Shown one piece after another: positions 61,316-64,000 of a stretch of DNA of 64,000 nucleotides. The translations under genes and the position numbers were made by a program. The stretch is from contig CALGKJ010000074.1 in assembly GCA_937930535.1 (NCBI GenBank), positions 1-64,000 on the forward strand, in the 5' to 3' direction. Below the pieces are notes generated by a model. The model was not told the DNA's origin and made no database searches. It saw only the letters and a program-made list of their open reading frames with translations. This DNA comes from an uncultured Clostridia bacterium (GTDB lineage: Bacteria > Bacillota > Clostridia > Lutisporales > Lutisporaceae). Position 1 is the first letter of the stretch, and each line of letters starts with the position of its first letter.

Positions 61316-64000
61316 ATGAACAATAAAAATAGAATAATATCTATGCTTCTAATCATTATAATGATTGCAGCCTTACTGCCTCAAGTGATGTTTGGAGCAA
61401 CCATCTCCTATGAGGGAATGCCGGAGGGCAGCGACATAATAAAAAATGCATCCTTTACAGACATAAAGGGAGATGCTAATATTGACAGCATACTAAAAAT
61501 GGCAGTTTATTCAGTAATAAGAGAATATGGCAGTACCACCTATAGACCTAAGTCCAACACTACAAGAGAGGAAATGCTGGCAGCACTAATCAGGGCTGTA
61601 GGAAAACAGACACAAGCAGTACAGCTAGGGGAAAACATTAAAAAACAGAATCCTGAAATGACTACAACAGATGCTTATTTAAAGGGTCATGTAGAAGCTG
61701 CCAAAGGCAGCGGGATAATTGCAAATGCAGAAATAGATGCATTATCTCAGTTAACCAAGGCAGAAATAGATGCCATTGAAGCAGAAGTAAACAAAATAGT
61801 AAAGTCTAACTGGAAAATTACAACCGCAGAAAAAAACAAAATGATAAAAGACAGGAAGGATCAAAAATCATATCAAAAGACATTTAAAACTGCGGTAACC
61901 CGTGAAGAAGCGGCTTTATGGATAGCTAGAGCATTAAATTTAAAACCAGTAACTGGGGAACAAACTATGTCTGTATACAGCTTTTCAGATTGGAAAAGCC
62001 TTAAGACGCAGAACATACCATTTATAGAGGCTTCATTAAGAAGTAATATAATAAAGGGTGCAACACCCCAGCGATTTTCACCAAGCGGCAATATTACAAA
62101 GAGTGAGCTGGCTTCCATACTTAACGAGCTTACAAGCCAAAACCTTGATAAGCTGGGATACGCTGTAGGCTATGGTAAGGTTATAAAATCCCAAAATATT
62201 AAGGAATCAACTCCCTATGGTGACAGAAATGTAACACAAATAGAGGTACAAGAGCCAGAGGGAGACAATATAAATATAGTTGTTAATAACAAGAACCAAG
62301 CATTACCGGTTATAAAGGATGGCAAGGTGGGAAATCAAGTTCTTATACAAGCCGGTGATATAGTGGAATATACTACAAGCAATAATAACGTATTACTGCT
62401 TTATGTCGGCAAATACAGAGAAATAAAAGGAACTATGGATTCATACAATTCTTCCTTGAGTCTGGCGCATTTAACCGATACAAACGGCAAGAAATATGCA
62501 TTAAAGGTACTTCCCGATACAATAGTAAAGGCTCAGGGAGCACCTGTAGATATATCCAAGGTTGAATATGGAACCCCAATGACAGCAATATATACTGGCA
62601 GCACCTTGAAGTCACTTGAGCTGATGGTATCGCCGGATACAATAAATACCCAGGTAATACTTGCAAAAATATTATTTGCAGATCCTATGGGCAATATTAT
62701 AAAGATTGCCGATGAAAATGGCAACAGGCAATACCTGTACTTAAATGATAATGCTGCAATATATATTAATGACGAGCCTTCCAGCGTAGATGCAATAGGC
62801 TTTGATCAGGATGCACTTATTACAGTTTCAGAAAACAGAGTAACGGAAGTGCAAATATTTACAGATATACCTATGGAAGAGGAAGACAGAGAAATAATAT
62901 TTACTGCAAGAGTAAGAGAAATGGTTGGAGACAACCTGATAGTTACTACGGATAATGACCCCGATAACCAAACAACTTATATTGTTGACAGTAAGACAAC
63001 CATTGTAAAGGGCAAGGAAATAGTATCAAAATCCAAGATTAAACAGGGAGATCGTATAAAAGCTTATGTGAACTCCTATCAGGATAATTACATTGTAAAG
63101 CTTGAGATTCAAGGTGAAGGACTTATGATGAAAAACCTTTACAAGGGTGATATAAAGGAAATAATAACCCATACAGGCGAAGTAGTAATGTCCAATGTAT
63201 ATGTATATGGTCATTACGATTGGATAAAGGTAAGCGATTATATGAAGGTTAATGTAGCCAATGACTCCAAGATATTCAGAAACAATACAAGTATAAAGCT
63301 TTCCGACCTTAGACAATATATGGGTAAAACAGTATATGCGGCTTCAAAGGATTACTATGGTGATGAGGAGCTTGTTCACATAGTTCTAAAGGAAGGCTTT
63401 GAGGATGCGCTATATAAAAAGATAAAGGACATTAAATGGACAGCAAACCAAATGACCTTATCCGACGGAAGACTTATTAACTTTACAGAAGGCAGCATAA
63501 TAATAAAGGATGGAAGACTCCTTGATACACTTGATCTTGCTAAAAATTCAGGAGCATTTATAATACAAAATAAATCCTTTACCGGCATAGGAAGCGCACC
63601 AGTAATAAGTCTGGACAGCTTTAACGGCTTTACTGACTTTAGAATTACTAAGGGCTACCTGCATAATATGGGTGAGGATTACTACTCAGTAGAAAACAGC
63701 TACCGATTAACTAATAATGTATGGGATAAGTGGGGCGAGCTGAACTTCTATATGAGTGATGACACCTTCATTATGGATAATGTAGTTACAAATGGTATTA
63801 TTACAGCCGATGTATTTGCCAGAAGCAGGTTTAAGCCATACACATATACATGGCCCAACTATGCAGAGTCTAATAATGGCAAGCTGCATCACGAGGATGA
63901 CATATATCATAAGAACTATAACCTTAAAAATACCACCTACTACCATGAGCATTGTCTGCTATATACACTCACTGACTCGTATGGTAATACTCAGGCAATA
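61316..64000 (+). CDS. S-layer-homology domain protein (truncated by window end)
   Basis: An open frame of 895 codons that runs off the window. ATG 61316 follows AAGGAAGGTG. A signal peptide (MLLIIIMIAALLPQVMFGA) is followed by SLH-type modules over about residues 40-265: FTDIKGDANIDSILKMAVYS, TTREEMLAALIRAVG, VTREEAALWIARALNLKP, FSDWKSLKTQNIPFIEASLR and ITKSELASILNEL. SLH domains bind pyruvylated secondary wall polymer. The remainder is a long beta-rich region with repeated D-N-G type turns and no named domain. It is on the same strand, 86 bp after the IPT/TIG gene, so the two likely form a surface operon. Confidence 0.85.
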   Translation, partial: MNNKNRIISMLLIIIMIAALLPQVMFGATISYEGMPEGSDIIKNASFTDIKGDANIDSILKMAVYSVIREYGSTTYRPKSNTTREEMLAALIRAVGKQTQAVQLGENIKKQNPEMTTTDAYLKGHVEAAKGSGIIANAEIDALSQLTKAEIDAIEAEVNKIVKSNWKITTAEKNKMIKDRKDQKSYQKTFKTAVTREEAALWIARALNLKPVTGEQTMSVYSFSDWKSLKTQNIPFIEASLRSNIIKGATPQRFSPSGNITKSELASILNELTSQNLDKLGYAVGYGKVIKSQNIKESTPYGDRNVTQIEVQEPEGDNINIVVNNKNQALPVIKDGKVGNQVLIQAGDIVEYTTSNNNVLLLYVGKYREIKGTMDSYNSSLSLAHLTDTNGKKYALKVLPDTIVKAQGAPVDISKVEYGTPMTAIYTGSTLKSLELMVSPDTINTQVILAKILFADPMGNIIKIADENGNRQYLYLNDNAAIYINDEPSSVDAIGFDQDALITVSENRVTEVQIFTDIPMEEEDREIIFTARVREMVGDNLIVTTDNDPDNQTTYIVDSKTTIVKGKEIVSKSKIKQGDRIKAYVNSYQDNYIVKLEIQGEGLMMKNLYKGDIKEIITHTGEVVMSNVYVYGHYDWIKVSDYMKVNVANDSKIFRNNTSIKLSDLRQYMGKTVYAASKDYYGDEELVHIVLKEGFEDALYKKIKDIKWTANQMTLSDGRLINFTEGSIIIKDGRLLDTLDLAKNSGAFIIQNKSFTGIGSAPVISLDSFNGFTDFRITKGYLHNMGEDYYSVENSYRLTNNVWDKWGELNFYMSDDTFIMDNVVTNGIITADVFARSRFKPYTYTWPNYAESNNGKLHHEDDIYHKNYNLKNTTYYHEHCLLYTLTDSYGNTQAI

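Overview
The window is low-GC DNA from an endospore-forming, amino-acid-fermenting anaerobe of the Clostridia. The evidence is the set of sporulation and germination genes (SipL, a GerA-type receptor, SpoIIR, SleB/YpeB, SspF), a lysine-fermentation operon built on lysine 2,3-aminomutase and B12-dependent beta-lysine 5,6-aminomutase, strong AGGAGG-type ribosome sites and A/T-rich codon use. No rRNA or tRNA genes were seen, and the species cannot be named from this sequence alone.

Layout. 1-2.0 kb: a cyclase-family hydrolase and a nitrilase-family amidase. 2.2-3.8 kb: an overlapping HipA-like kinase / HIRAN-domain pair. 4.2-12.7 kb: sipL, ispE, a GntR regulator, a MobA-like nucleotidyltransferase, a small membrane protein and a three-gene germination receptor. 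12.9-33.4 kb: a DUF2785 gene followed by two large non-ribosomal peptide synthetases (NRPS). 33.6-36.8 kb: spoIIR, sleB, ypeB, sspF. 37.0-41.5 kb: ddl, a PP-loop protein, cheV, murI and a DUF1934 protein. 41.6-51.1 kb: a sigma-54 activator, a textbook -24/-12 promoter, and kdd-kamA-kamB-kamC-kamD-kamE. 51.3-52.8 kb: a small exported protein and a DUF4365 nuclease-like protein. 53.3-54.6 kb: the only minus-strand gene, a membrane pseudokinase with a PKD domain. 55.4 kb to the end: a giant IPT/TIG-repeat surface protein and a truncated S-layer-homology (SLH) protein.

The most novel system is the NRPS pair, which sits between the germination receptor operon and spoIIR. Its order is C-A-T-C-A-T-C-A-T-C-A-T-C | A-T-C-A-T-TE: six adenylation domains, no epimerisation domain, a leading condensation domain and a terminal thioesterase with Cys in place of the nucleophilic Ser. 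The fifth module is split between the two proteins at the C/A boundary, and its A domain is of a divergent type. No exporter, MbtH protein or phosphopantetheinyl transferase lies nearby. The product cannot be predicted with confidence.

The gaps between genes hold several families of hairpin-forming, MITE-like repeats. There are two long elements (about 215 and 243 bp), three short elements that look like internally deleted relatives, one end-only remnant, two copies of a second small hairpin, and a separate 221-bp inverted-repeat element. On the minus strand at about 54.67-54.79 kb there is a near-consensus promoter, a structured stretch of about 90 nt and an intrinsic terminator, which together suggest an unassigned small RNA or a regulatory leader of the pseudokinase gene.
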